This document shows, piece after piece, positions 54,401 through 63,681 of a DNA stretch of 64,000 bases. How positions within the stretch are numbered: position 1 is the first letter of the stretch; each line of letters opens with the position of its first letter. The translations under genes and the position numbers were made by a program. The stretch is taken from the NCBI RefSeq assembly GCF_016906535.1, contig NC_057377.1:124001-188000 (forward strand). Reading direction: 5' to 3'. The notes beneath the pieces are model-generated. The model did not search any database, was not told the origin of the DNA, and was given only the letters and a program-made list of their open reading frames with translations. The DNA is from Rhizoctonia solani (lineage: Eukaryota > Basidiomycota > Agaricomycetes > Cantharellales > Ceratobasidiaceae).

Positions 54401-55022
54401 CTACATGCGCTATGGTTATAATCCAGATTTCACAGTTGGAAACACCAAGGAAAGCCATGTCCCCCAAGCCAATGAACTAGCAGACTTCCTGAAAGAGATC
54501 CAAACTGAAGCTAAAGCTGCTTTAGAAATTGCTGCAAGACAAAATGCGCAATATTATGATCTAAACAGAAGGGAAGCAACCAAGCTGGAAGTTGGTGATA
54601 AAGTCTATTTGAGTAGTGCCAACATCAAAACTTCAAGGCCTTCCCATAAGCTAGAGCATAAGCAATTGGGGCCCTATAAGGTCTTGGAGAAAATTGGCAG
54701 GAACTCCTATAAACTGGATCTCCCTAAATCCATGAAAGTCCATCCTGTCTTCAACATTGCCCTTTTACACAAAAAGCCAGTAGACAAATATGACCGTGAT
54801 CCAGTACCACTCCCCCCAGTTGTCACAGCTGATGGAGAAGAGGAATATACTGTTGAAAGGATCCTAGACTCCAAGAAAGTGGGTCAACAAGTCAAATACT
54901 TGGTCAAATGGAAAGGGTATGGACCAGAGGATAACACATGGGAACCCAAGGCCCACTTAGCCAATGCCCCTGAGAAATTGGCTAAGTTTCACTGTGAACA
55001 TCCAGAGGCAGCTGGACCTTAA
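51459..55022 (+). CDS. pol: E4 Pol: protease, RT, RNase H, integrase, chromodomain; no stop
   Basis: Open from 51459 in the -1 frame relative to gag to TAA at 55020-55022. No ATG occurs before 51627 (MKPFFGWAMIDSG), so expression requires a frameshift or reinitiation. Protease AMIDSGASSCFIHK; RT RRMVVDYRSLNANTVKNAYPL and YLDN (Asn at 52701-52703); RNase H LECDASDFATGAVLNQ; integrase HPGQFRTLDLLSRDYYWSGM...CNSC, YDLIVGLL, ILDQGPQFNAKF (Gln where Arg is usual) and VDGQSERLN; chromodomain EYTVERILDSKKVGQQVKYL then VKWKGYGPEDNTWEP. The length, over 1160 residues, is normal for a chromovirus Pol. The YLDN motif and the interrupted gag argue that it is not autonomous. Confidence 0.93.
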   Translation, partial: VRKWGPLNTNGNSVSEGNNGLLDSLEIFSVNNISPLNLYFQASCVQNVPNPKVTKKMKPFFGWAMIDSGASSCFIHKDLIKQYGIPTTKKSVPCCLKVIDGRDISSGLVDSECIFTLELGSHKEVLKCNIADIGKHSIVLGMSWLKLHNPTIDWPNKRITFNSQYCNNTCLSFSNSVLGNVGGTPNHLEGIPEDLGGVKVIEPLKGIPRETGGTVDYPLESIPVELRNFAEVFSEDMKVMELLLHCPFDLGIDLINPDKPVKAMVYPLKASDDEELRKLLKEQLDKGLICPSKSKYGSPVHFVNKKNGKRRMVVDYRSLNANTVKNAYPLPLIQSLIEKLRGAKYFSTIDLKSGYNLVRIKEGDEWKTAFKTKYGLFEYLVMPFGLCNAPAAFQHFMNEIFRDILDVYVVVYLDNILIFSESRELHTKHLQEVLKRLQDNACYCNLEKCNFYASEVDYLGVIANGEGVKADPKKITQAVDWATLRSVKGVQEFLGFINFYRRFIHNFSKLAQPLYQLLQKNIPWEWGEHQEVSFKALKQALIESPVLIQPDPYKEFFLECDASDFATGAVLNQKGSDDKLHPVAFLSKSLAPAERNYDIFDKELLAVVRALKEWRHLLEGTVIPVKILTDHKNLEYFQTKRDLNQRQLRWIGFLADYNYRIVYRLGAQNRKADILSCREDHKSAVKGGGETPVLISPELFIAAIQTDSDLNDLIRDALHDDKAVHKILKSLEEDIPVKGWKIDNGLLYYHDWIYVPNEPEIRKAILESRHDNPSTGHPGQFRTLDLLSRDYYWSGMKQSVTKYVQACNSCIRSKHSNQAPEGLLQNIDLPNKPWEEITYDLIVGLLTSEGYDAILTVVDRLSKMVHFIPTHSDATAVDVANLFVSFVWKLHGLPRKTILDQGPQFNAKFLRQVYKWLGIEPHISTAYRPQVDGQSERLNQFVEIYLCHYINYRQTDWVASLPLAEFAYNNGKHSGSKHSPFYMRYGYNPDFTVGNTKESHVPQANELADFLKEIQTEAKAALEIAARQNAQYYDLNRREATKLEVGDKVYLSSANIKTSRPSHKLEHKQLGPYKVLEKIGRNSYKLDLPKSMKVHPVFNIALLHKKPVDKYDRDPVPLPPVVTADGEEEYTVERILDSKKVGQQVKYLVKWKGYGPEDNTWEPKAHLANAPEKLAKFHCEHPEAAGP

Positions 55023-55032
55023 TGGGGGGAAG
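55022..55032 (+). other. E4 polypurine tract
   Basis: AATGGGGGGAAG precedes the 3' LTR start at 55033. Confidence 0.8.
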
Positions 55033-55560
55033 TGTCATGCCCTAGAGGCGTGACCCCCTTAGAATCCACTAAGTCAAAGAAATAGTGAATATATGCGCTA
55101 TTTTCATGAAGATTTATGGATATATGCATCTTTATGCTATTTAGGCGCTGAGCGCTTATTATGTAATCTCATCACATGACCTTTAGTCATGTGATCTTGT
55201 TTTCTTATCTCTGGTCATGTGACCTTATCTTTCTTATTGTGTTTGTCACTGTATATACTATTCCCCTTGCTTGTTGAATATATAAGGAGGGTTCTGAGAG
55301 CCTTAAGCCTCAGAACTCAACCTCTTATCCCTTCCACACTACCTACCCTTGGCATACAATCAGGTGCACCTTGAGTGTAATAGTCCCTGCCTTGGTTCTA
55401 GCCCTGCTATCTTAATAGCATAGTGCATTTTACTCAAATAGGTCTTGTCCTACCCTTCCCTGGCATTGCCTTGAGCTTTGTTAGGTCCTACTAGTTGATA
55501 AGTCCTATATTAGGCAATAACTAGTTAGGTTTTACCTCTTGATAGTTGTTGGCTCTGACA
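55033..55560 (+). repeat. E4 3' LTR
   Basis: 528 bp. It is nearly identical to the 5' LTR up to the CTCTTATCCCTTCC region (about 55330). Beyond that it has many substitutions and small indels. Confidence 0.92.
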
Positions 55561-57692
55561 CTATGTGCTTTGTTGTAGCCTTGTTCTTTTGCCCTATGCA
55601 AACAGTGTTCACTTTGATTTTGTCTCTCAGCTGAGTAAGTTTGTCTAATTCCTTGAGCATGACCAACAAGACTTGGACTTTTTCTTTGGGTCTGACTTTA
55701 ACCACATTTGCACATATATGCAACAGTTTTGCCTTGTGGAACTTTGGGCAATCCTAGGCCAGGTGTCCCAACCTCTGCCACATGTAGCATAACCCAGCAG
55801 CCTTTAGCCTGTCTTGTTCTTTATTTGTGAGCTTCTCTCAATCTACAGTGGAGCCTAGCTGGTTTGGCAAAGTAGTCCTGAACACTCAGGTCCCCTTGCT
55901 GTTTTTGGTTATACTGGCATTGTACCTCCTCCTTGAAGTCTGGGGGAAAGCAGTACTCATAGAGTCCAATGTATATGGTTTCCATTGTGTACACTTCAGG
56001 GTCTGGCGCTACATTCATCATGTACCATGTTGCCACCTTGTCCTCAAGGAATTGGCTCATGGTGAGGATGGCGTTGCAATTGCTAAGCTTGGTATCTGAC
56101 AAGTATAGTTTGTAGTTAAGGATAAACATGTTGTATTTATTGATGTCTGCCTTGCCCTTGTAAGCTTTAGGTGTCTGAGCTTTGTACCCTGATCTTGCCT
56201 GTGTAACAATCTTCTTCTCCAGCCTTTTGTTCTGTTTCCTGAGTTTTCTGACAGTATCTTCCAGTTCACAGCTTGTTTGGTGTCTCATTGTCCCTGTGGA
56301 TTGTGAGGGGGTAGACTCATTGGTTGAGCTGTAGTCACTGTTGGACAAGTTAGAGTTGGAGGGTTCCAAGTCACTCCCAGAGTTGCTTGTATAAGGGTGT
56401 TCCCTGTCACCACCTTGCCTGTGCAATGGATTGATTCATCTGCTTTGGGTTGTAGGCTTGTTTCTAGCCCTGCCCCTACTACCCCTTGGAATGTTTTCTT
56501 GATTGTTCTCAGTGTTCACTGTAGGTTGAACTGGTAAGGGACTGAGAAGTCCTTCCAGGTATCCACCTCCCTGGTACATGACTGAAGGTTCCCTGCTATC
56601 TGTAGGTCCACCTTTTTCTCCTTGCAACCCCCCTAGGTCATTGAGTGCCCTCCCAAGGCTTGGTTGCTTGCGTTTTCTGCTCCTTTCCCTAGGCTTCCTC
56701 TTGCCCTTTCCCTTACCAACATATGAGTGTGTCTGGCTGGTCTCAGTTGCTTCAGTCTCTTTGATGATCTCCTCCACTGTGACTTGGTGCATTTGGCTGG
56801 CCTGCAATGGGCCAGCTCTTTAGGACTGGCTATGTGTGCTCTTGGATCAGTCCTGATTGCATAAATTGCACAGCACTTCTGCATATTTGTTGTTGTTGTA
56901 TATGTAGTTCTCATCAACCTCAAAGATGAGTGTGTTGACCTGTACACTCTCTCTGTTGGTCTCTGCACTCTGCTCATTGCTCTCAGGGATTTAGTCCAAC
57001 CATGACCAGTTGGGGTTCACCCATTTGCTAATGTCTGGGAGACTGGCATTTGAACCACCTGGGTCCTCACCATTGACATGTTGGACCTCTTCATCCCAGG
57101 TAAGTCCTTCATAATTAGCCATTGACTTTGACTCATTACTGGGACTTTTGATTGGGTCTCTTGTGTCCCCCTTGGACTTATGGCACCTGCACTTCTTTTG
57201 CTTGCTGCCAATGTAGGGTGTCTTACTGGTGTTGTCATTCACTACATACTGCACTAACAGCAGTTCACCCCTACTATCCAGAACAATACTCTTGTTGCAT
57301 ACCCAACTTGTTCTGGCAGTTACGTACACATTGTTGTCCAAGGATGTGTCCTTCCTCCTTGCTGTTGTTGAGGGTGTCTTTGGTGCTCTAACAGCAGCCA
57401 GCGCTTGGTTGGTTCTTCCAGGAGTGGGTTCCTGCTCTCCCAGGACTCTGACAGCTGCCTCAGCATTCCTAGGAGCCACTACTTCCCTTTCCTTGGGGGC
57501 ATCTGCTATCATGCAGGTCTTGATTGCTGGTGTTGGCCAGCTCAGCACCCTCTGGGTGGGTGGGGCCCTATTTGTTTGAGCCATGTAGGCTGACAGGGTG
57601 TCATGAGCCTTACCTCCTGACATGATTATGTGTTGCCTGTCACTTCCTTCCTCCCCCCAGTGTATTTGTTTGGGGAACTCATCTGTATCCAT
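55561..57692 (-). pseudogene. gag: degenerate Gag of a different Ty3 family (E6), cut by E4
   Basis: Four open pieces share one minus-strand phase from ATG 57692: 57692-56991, 56807-56436 and 56426-55821, separated by TAA at 56991-56993, further stops near 56820 and TGA at 56436-56438. A frame change then leads to a zinc-knuckle relic near 55790-55740 in which the second Cys is Trp and a stop codon replaces a residue (GLCYMWQRLGHLA-stop-DC). The capsid-like part is NYKLYLSDTKLSNCNAIL, then VATWYMMNVAPDPEVYT and YEYCFPPDFKEEVQCQYNQK. Basic and Pro-rich regions lie upstream. A linker with KDKIKVNTV-like sequence runs into the E4 border at 55560. The pol of this element is absent. Confidence 0.75.
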
Positions 57693-58504
57693 CTCATCTG
57701 TTTGCAAAGTTCCATCTTCCCTGTTTATGTTTTTCCCTCTTCCTTGTTCCCTTCTTGCACTTAGTCTGGACTTATTCTGCTGTAAGTGCTTCTATCTTGC
57801 TTATCCTGCTGCGCACTGGCCTGGTTCAATGTGTAGAGCTTCTGAGCCATATGCTCTATCTTGCTCCCAAGTTGTGCGGCCTGGACGCCATCCCTTGTCC
57901 TTGTATCTACCCCTTTTCACTTTGTTATAAAAGAAGACTGTGAATTGGCTTGGAAACCCCAAGAACAATTCACCTTGTCAATTTCCCACTCTCTCATCTG
58001 TCTGAATTGTCTCAATATCTCACAGCAATCATTTCATTCTAGGTTGTGACACAGGGATAACTTGACTGCATTGTTTCCAATGAGTGCCACTCCTTGGCAC
58101 TTCCCAGTGCCTACAATGTGTATGCTCTCTCCAGGGGTTTCTTCCCCAGGAGTCATCCCAAATGTAAGCTGTTCCTCCTCTTTAGGTACTATCAATTGCT
58201 TACTATTTGTCTCCAATGCCTGTTTGTTAGCATTGGTCTTTGCCCCAGTGGTCTTGCATTGCCATGTTTTTTGTTTAGGAACTTGGGGTTCCTTCAAGGT
58301 GTTGTAGCTGTGCCCACTGCATAGCTGTCTGCTCATTCTGTATGTACTTTCAGTCCTAGATTGATCTATAAGGTTTTGAATAGAAGAAAGGTGACAGTGC
58401 TATGGAGTCCAACCCATGCTACTGTTGTTCAGAAATTTTGTGAGTTGTAAACTCTAAGGTGTGGTATTGAATATGTTAAAAATGTAAGGTATCTACTTAT
58501 TGGA
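57693..58504. other. stretch with one uncharacterised minus-strand frame
   Basis: ATG 58336 opens 100 codons to 58034, Lys/Thr/Gly/Glu-rich with no recognisable domain, perhaps an upstream part of the E6 gag region or its leader. Nothing else is supportable here. Confidence 0.3.
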
Positions 58505-58690
58505 TGTATATATGTGACTTGGTTGGCAACTGTGCCACCTAAATAACAAGTTGTAACACACACTTGATATTGATGATAAGAGTAAAGACAGGGGGAGTGG
58601 GTAGAAGTCCCCAGGACCTTATAAGGTGCCTGGGTTGATACATGCATAAACAGAAGAAACCAAATGAACATATATAGTTAGCAATTGGTC
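58505..58690 (+). repeat. left arm of a ~190-bp inverted repeat pair (partner 59490-59690)
   Basis: Landmarks in order: TTGGTTGGCAACTGTG, ACACACTTGAT, AGTAAAGACAG, AGTCCCCAGGACCTTATAAGG, ATACATGCATAAACAG and ATATATAGTTAG. All recur inverted at 59490-59690 with moderate divergence. This could be two opposed solo LTRs or long terminal repeats of one element; no duplication was found. Confidence 0.6.
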
Positions 58691-59489
58691 TGAACAGAGC
58701 ACTGGGTACAAGTGTAACACTGAGAGGGGTAATAGTATCTTGTAATGGTAACGCATACACCCAAGCTAGACCTACAGTGATTGTGTAAGCCTTGCACTGC
58801 CGTAGCTTTCTCCAGACTACACATTTGGTGTTTTCTCTTTCTACTGGCTGTCATTGGAGCAGAGTGACTGTAAATTGTGTTGGGTGAAGACCCCATACTC
58901 CTTTAGTCAATATATATGTGGCTGCTTGGTTTTTCCTCATGTGCCAGCCTAAATGCCAACAATCAAATGGGTGCAGGAGCACAACAAAGAGGTGTATAAC
59001 AATACAATTTATATGTATGTATACATGGACAAAAATAAGGAGAACTGTCTTTCCCAATTGCTCAAATTTGCTCTATGAGGCAAGAAAACTAGCATTTTGT
59101 ACAAGAAACAGCCTAAGTGCCAAAAAAAAGCAATAGCCCCCACCCAGGTGGTGGCCAATGGATGATGCCTCCTCTAGATCTCCATATGGTTTACAGTGCA
59201 GCCTGGTGGATCACAAAAGGCTTCCAGAAGATTCTGCCTTTGTACCACATTGGGACCTTGGGGCCACTCCAGTTCCACTGGAGTCCTGTCTGCTATGCCC
59301 GTCCCCAGTGTGAGCCCTGAATTTTCAAATGTTTGTTCATTCAAACCAAGAACATAATTTTGAATCTCACGCCTATCTGTAAGGAATGCACAATATTTGT
59401 ATATTAACTATATGCAACCCCCTTACATAATCAAGTTGGCAACACTCACCCAACTTACCACCTTGGCCCACCTTTGTCTCTGTTATTGT

Positions 59490-59690
59490 TTGTATCTGAT
59501 TTCTAACTATATAATCTTGTTTGGATTATTCTGCTTACTCATGTACAAACCCTGTTGACCTTATAAGGTCCCAGGGGGACTCTCTGAAAACTGTCTTTAC
59601 TTTGGAACCACAACAATCAAGTGTTTTTACGGATTGTCATTACCTTGGCAACACGGTTGCCATTGACGTTCGTATTTACAGTAGTGGATG
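59490..59690 (-). repeat. right arm of the ~190-bp inverted repeat pair
   Basis: Inverted partner of 58505-58690. The interval between them (58691-59489) holds only short frames. The end toward 59690 (GTTGCCATTGACG) borders the host-gene promoter region. Confidence 0.6.
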
Positions 59691-59839
59691 ATAAGTGAAC
59701 CCTTACACTATCGTAGTCTCTTTTGCACGCAAGAAAAGGTCTCAAATGGTCTGTGTCGTGAGATGAAGCATTTTGAAGAAACTGCTTCCATCAGGGATTT
59801 TGGAGGCGGTGCAGTGTCGGGAATGTAATGAGATGACGT

Positions 59840-59950
59840 GGCCATGACGTGTACCTTGTTTAGCGCCTTTGAACTCCGGGCGGATCTGGGCTCAAGTCAT
59901 CTGATCTGCTCACATCATCAGGTCCTGCCAACTTCGAGTCCCTCCTCCTG
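59840..59950 (+). promoter_or_regulatory. probable promoter region of the small host gene
   Basis: GATGACGTGGCCATGACGTG carries two TGACGTG words in direct repeat about 120 bp before the ATG. This is the core recognised by ATF/CREB-type bZIP factors. No TATA box was seen. The function is inferred from motif and position only. Confidence 0.35.
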
Positions 59951-59957
59951 ATACAAA

Positions 59958-60342
59958 ATGGATGCGTCCGAAACAGCCTGCACGTACCTCGTAAGTACCC
60001 ACGCTCTGGCAACAAACCGTCTCCACACATGCTAATCAATGAGCTCCCTCAAGGTGAACATAAGACCAAAAAATAAACTTGAAACTCACTTGCAGTGGTT
60101 GCGGCGGGAGATAATCGAAGCAGATAACAATCCGCTTCGGTGTGAAATTGTTGGCGAGCTACCGGGTGAGTACACACACGACTGGGAGAGAAGGCCTTGC
60201 ATGCTAATACCTGAAAATCAAACGTGTAGCTATTGGGGCATATCTGGCAAAGCTCCGCGATACTCAACTTCGTCGTGTCCGTGACCGGGGTGAAGTGTCT
60301 TCCGTCAGACCCGACCAGTCGGGCGCGCTTGAGAACAAATGA
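59958..60342 (+). CDS. small three-exon host gene, 85 residues, unknown function
   Basis: Exon 1 is 59958-59990 (start context ACAAAATGG). Intron 1 is 59991-60053 (GTAAGT donor, GCTAATC branch-like box, AAG acceptor). Exon 2 is 60054-60165. Intron 2 is 60166-60229 (GTGAGT donor, TGCTAATACC box, TAG acceptor). Exon 3 is 60230-60342, ending TGA. Exon lengths 33, 112 and 113 sum to 86 codons. The product is basic and probably helical (MDASETACTYL, then LQWLRREIIEADNNPLRCEI, then GAYLAKLRDTQLRRVRDRGE), with no signal peptide or transmembrane segment. I do not recognise the family. Splice sites far better than chance, and no frame damage amid decayed transposons, indicate a gene under selection. 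Confidence 0.72.
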
Positions 60343-60534
60343 GCACTGGTTTCGTGTCCAATATACTTCCCACCTTGTATCAAATGTCAAATTTGACAGA
60401 AAAAAACCCACAACACGTCTCATGTTCCATACAGGATATGAATTACAGTAGTATCCCTTGACTTGCATATTGATGATTGTGAAACTGGCATTTTTGACAC
60501 CGGATTTTGGGCTGTCCGAGCACCGCCCTCCAAA
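60343..60534. other. 3' flank of the host gene
   Basis: Contains no gene I can support. An antisense frame covers exons 2 and 3 but opens on TTG and has no domain. Confidence 0.3.
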
Positions 60535-60536
60535 TA

Positions 60537-61467
60537 CAGTCGGGACTCTTGACCTGTAGGTTGACAAGACAAATCACATTGAAAGCGAGGGGGTTTCCTC
60601 ACCATATGTACATACAAATGGCCGGAGCTGTTTTTTTTGCCCACTGTCACGTGTTCTGCCCAAAATGTAGTGCCTGGATGAGTCTTAACGCACTGTTATG
60701 ACGCGCTCACATAGCCAAAGCCCGATAACATTGAGTAAACTATTGAATACGTTGCTAAAGTGTAAGAGTTGTATACATACAACAGTAAGACAAGCAAGAG
60801 TCATGAAAATCGCGGCTATTCAAGCTGCAATCTATCCATACCCTAAGCTAATTCGCTCGTCAGTAAGTTCCTGTTTGGTTGGAACAGGCTCGGCAAGACA
60901 ACTCACCATTATGCGTACATCTGGATGAGTTTATGCGTCGCCTAAGGTCAGATCTTTGTAGTTGATGTCCTCAAGCTTGGTGTTGGGTATAGGTATACGT
61001 ACTGGGGGCAGATGATTAGGCTCGACGTTGGGCGACAAGGGGTCAGACTCAGCTGAGACTATTCCCATGTGTCTCCAGAAAGACTGATTTCCATGCCGCA
61101 GCTGCCAGCTCTATCGCTTCCAACTGGCTAATTTTGTAAATGTTTGCAATTCCTGTGTTGTCATAACAAATTGCAAGGCGTGCAAATTGCCTTCAATATT
61201 GAGATTTAAACGAATCAATGACTGCATGAAGAGAGGTATATGATAGTTTATGTTGAATATCCTTGAATTTTGAGTCGCATATATACATAATTTAGGGTGA
61301 TTTTCTGGGAGATACGAGCCTCCCAGTGCAGAATGTCTGGATGAGTAATTCATTAAAAAGCTACACAGCCACAGCATACACAGCCACAATATCAAGTGAG
61401 TGGCGGGAGAAAAGCGTCCGGCCCTCCAATGTTTTGTGTGTTTCCTGCAGGTCAAGAGTCCTGACTG
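60537..61467 (-). mobile_element. pogo/Fot1-like element, 931 bp, with transposase C-terminal relic
   Basis: The ends match as inverted repeats, TA then CAGTCGGGACTCTTGACCTG on the left and the inverted CAGTCAGGACTCTTGACCTG then TA on the right. They extend weakly about 75 bp (ACATTGGAGG/ACATTGAAAG, then a CCTCACC/CCCGCC end). TA flanks both sides. On the minus strand near 61110-60935 are QLEAIELAAAAWKSV and, after a frame change, SFWRHMGIVSAESDPLSPN, the AW...NCWRHTGI signature at the end of pogo/Tigger DDE domains. The catalytic core is missing, so this is a deletion derivative. Confidence 0.65.
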
Positions 61468-61748
61468 TATGTACATTGCAAGAGCACAAAGAGCTTCCAT
61501 AATTGTAAGCTAGGGTGGTTTTTTAGCTTCTGGGACACACAGGGATTTGGCCACCCAAGGGCATATATCTATGATATACGGGAAAATATATACACAGAAT
61601 AAGAATACATGCAAGTGAAAATTTTCTAATACTGCCAACCAGCCTGGTATGGTGAAAAATTTAAGCATTGGAAATCATCAGCGCCCCAGGTGTTGATGTC
61701 TTCATCTTTGACATGGTTTCCCATTTGGTACTCATGGTCAGCAATGAT
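61468..61748. other. gap between pogo-like remnants
   Basis: AT-rich, with a TATATCTATGATATACG-like stretch near 61565. No gene or repeat unit is supportable. Confidence 0.3.
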
Positions 61749-63063
61749 CTACTCCACAATTTCTAGATCTGTCCACTTGTGCTTGGTTGGTGGGGTTTTG
61801 TCAAACACCAAGAGCATTTTGTGAAACAGACTGTGAGCAAGGTGAGGAAGGCCAGCAACCTGTTCCAGAAGCGCTGTCTCAAGCTCCAGCGTTGTGTCTG
61901 GGTGATCATCCAACACTCCTGGGCTATAGTATTCAATAAACAAAAGGTGTTGGGGGAGGACAAATCCCTGTATGTTGCCAGCAATTGCCTATTGTTTGAG
62001 GAGTCACCATGGCCCACGCTCTATCCGTTAGTTCCATTGCTTGTAGTTGACTGATATTATGAATATCAGCAATCAAGTGTTTGTCACAAGCAATGGCAAG
62101 ACAAATAAACTCTTGTTTGTACGTTGCCTTGAAGCATTGAATAATACCTGCATCCATTGGCTGAACCCATGCCATCAGATTTGGTGCAAGGAATTTGATG
62201 CAGATATTTGAGTAGTGTGTTACATTGTGTTTGTGCAATGGCGCATTGTTGCATAATAACAAAATATGCCGCACCTGGTGTTGCATATCAGCGTTAAGCT
62301 TGGTTGAGAATCTGCACAGTTAAAGTGAGAAGGATAATTGCAAATTGCATCAAGTATGCACTTACATGTTCCCAACTGGGCTGGTCATCCAAGCCTTGGT
62401 ATTCCAGAAGTGATTGTACCCTGTATCAGAGCTCTGGGAGCCATGGAGGCATCAAGGACAACATACATGACCAATGATCAAAAGAACTTGTTTGCCTGAG
62501 CCATCCATATTTGCACAAAATGTGTAGGTAATTCAAGTCTTGTCTGACTTGACTCCCAACATTTGATGGGTAGCATAACCATGGCTTGAAACAAGACAAA
62601 AGAACAGGCCAGTCTCATTGATATTGTGGATATCCTATGGGGCATAGAGGGAAAAAGTTTCACATAAGTAAGTTCTTTCACCCTCAATATGTACTGGAGA
62701 TGCAGAGGCAGCATCTCTGTGGCATGTAAACAAGGAAAGCCCCAATCAAGTTTTGAAATGGTCCAACCAGCCATGAGAAAAGTCTGGCTGAGTATCTGAA
62801 TAGCCTAGCATCTGACAAAAATAGCACCCCTTGGCGCATATGACCTCCCCAGTAAGACAAATGTTCTGATGTAACCTTGGAATGATCCACTGCATAAGCA
62901 CCAAATCAACCTCCAGGAGGGTAACAACAGATGACTGCTTTTGAGACATCCTATTACCATCAGTGGCTACATATGCCCAAATATATGTCTCCTGCTGGAG
63001 CAGACATGGGATAGTTGATTGGTGGAGAGTTGAGTATCCACATTGATGGAGATACAAGACCAT
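61749..63063 (-). pseudogene. pogo/Tigger-type DDE transposase, decayed
   Basis: From ATG 63063 the minus strand shows, in broken frames, a CENP-B-type helix-turn-helix part (SSVVTLLEVDLVLMQWI, DFSHGWLDHFKT). The DDE core follows, with IHNINETGLFF (first catalytic Asp is Asn at 62617-62619), KQMSGVKSDK-like HQMLGVKSDKTRITYTF, RHILLLCNNAPLHKHN (second Asp is Asn at 62248-62250), APNLMAWVQPMDAGIIQCFKA and MVTPQTIGNCWQHTGI. A C-terminal tail with LLEQVAGLPHLAHSL reaches about 61749. Both Asp losses fit CG to CA changes. No terminal repeats were identified, and the relation to the 60537-61467 derivative is unclear. Confidence 0.8.
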
Positions 63064-63358
63064 AGACTGTTGGGTATGCTTAGATTTGTTTAGATGATAA
63101 AATCTAGTATATTACTCACTGTACAAGGCTATAATGCTGAAAATCAATGTGTGTGTTTAAGTGAGAATTGAGCTAGAATCAAGGTCAATACATACCAATT
63201 TTAGGTATCAATTCTTCCATACTCTGATTCATGCTGATGGAGGCATATTAACATTGTAGTTTTCAGGCCATGTCCTACTGAAAAAAGGAATCTTTTACTG
63301 ATGTACTGATTTTCAGGATCTTATCACACCACAGTAAATCTTGTCATAATAAGTGAGG
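63064..63358. other. gap before the LTR cluster
   Basis: AT-rich sequence without a supportable gene; it may be the terminal non-coding part of the pogo-like element. Confidence 0.3.
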
Positions 63359-63567
63359 TGTTGTAGACACACTTGATACAACAGAATGTATTCCAATTTT
63401 CTCAAATTTAAACAAAGTTAATTGGACAACATTTTCAATCACGTGACTTTGGCGCTTATATCATACGCTAAGCGCCAAGTCATGTCCCCACCTGCGCTTA
63501 CTCAGCACATGTAGCCACTGCCACCTGATGACATCATTATGACATGCCAGTGACACGTATGCATGAG
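63359..63567 (+). mobile_element. U3 fragment of an E1-family LTR
   Basis: TGTTGTAGACACACTTGATA through the ATCACGTGACTTTGGCGC region to ACACGTATGCATGAG matches the first 210 bp of the E1 LTR in plus orientation with moderate divergence. It is cut at 63567 by an inverted E5-family LTR end. Confidence 0.8.
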
Positions 63568-63681
63568 TGTTGTAACCACACTGTAAGGCAGGTTACACAT
63601 TGATGAAGTGGGTGCTTAAGGCTGTACTAAACAATGCAATCTCAAGTCAAAGGCTATACTACTGAAACTAAGTTGCTTAAG
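63568..63681 (-). mobile_element. terminal fragment of an inverted E5-family LTR
   Basis: TGTTGTAACCACACTGTAAG to AAGTTGCTTAA matches the start of 45137-45701 on the same strand. It is cut at 63681 by another LTR. Confidence 0.75.

Larger units (their letters stand above)
48626..55560 (+). mobile_element. Ty3 retrotransposon E4, 6.9 kb, no matching TSD
   Basis: LTRs at 48626-49164 (539 bp) and 55033-55560 (528 bp) flank gag and pol. Flanks AGATC (left) and CTATG (right) do not match, and the sequences outside belong to two different decayed elements (E5 pol left, E6 gag-linker right). The first 300 or so bases of the LTRs are nearly identical while the last 220 or so differ strongly. Gag is split by an inverted solo LTR; pol is open throughout. 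Confidence 0.92.

Noticed and set aside
60049..60567. 172-codon minus-strand frame over the host gene
   Set aside because: It opens on TTG, has no domain, and is antisense to a gene with well-formed splice sites.
45137..63681. 45137-45701 and the 63.6-kb LTRs as the two LTRs of one element
   Set aside because: The 63682 LTR is in opposite orientation and the 63568-63681 piece is truncated and inserted in an E1-family LTR; neither matches as the E5 5' LTR.
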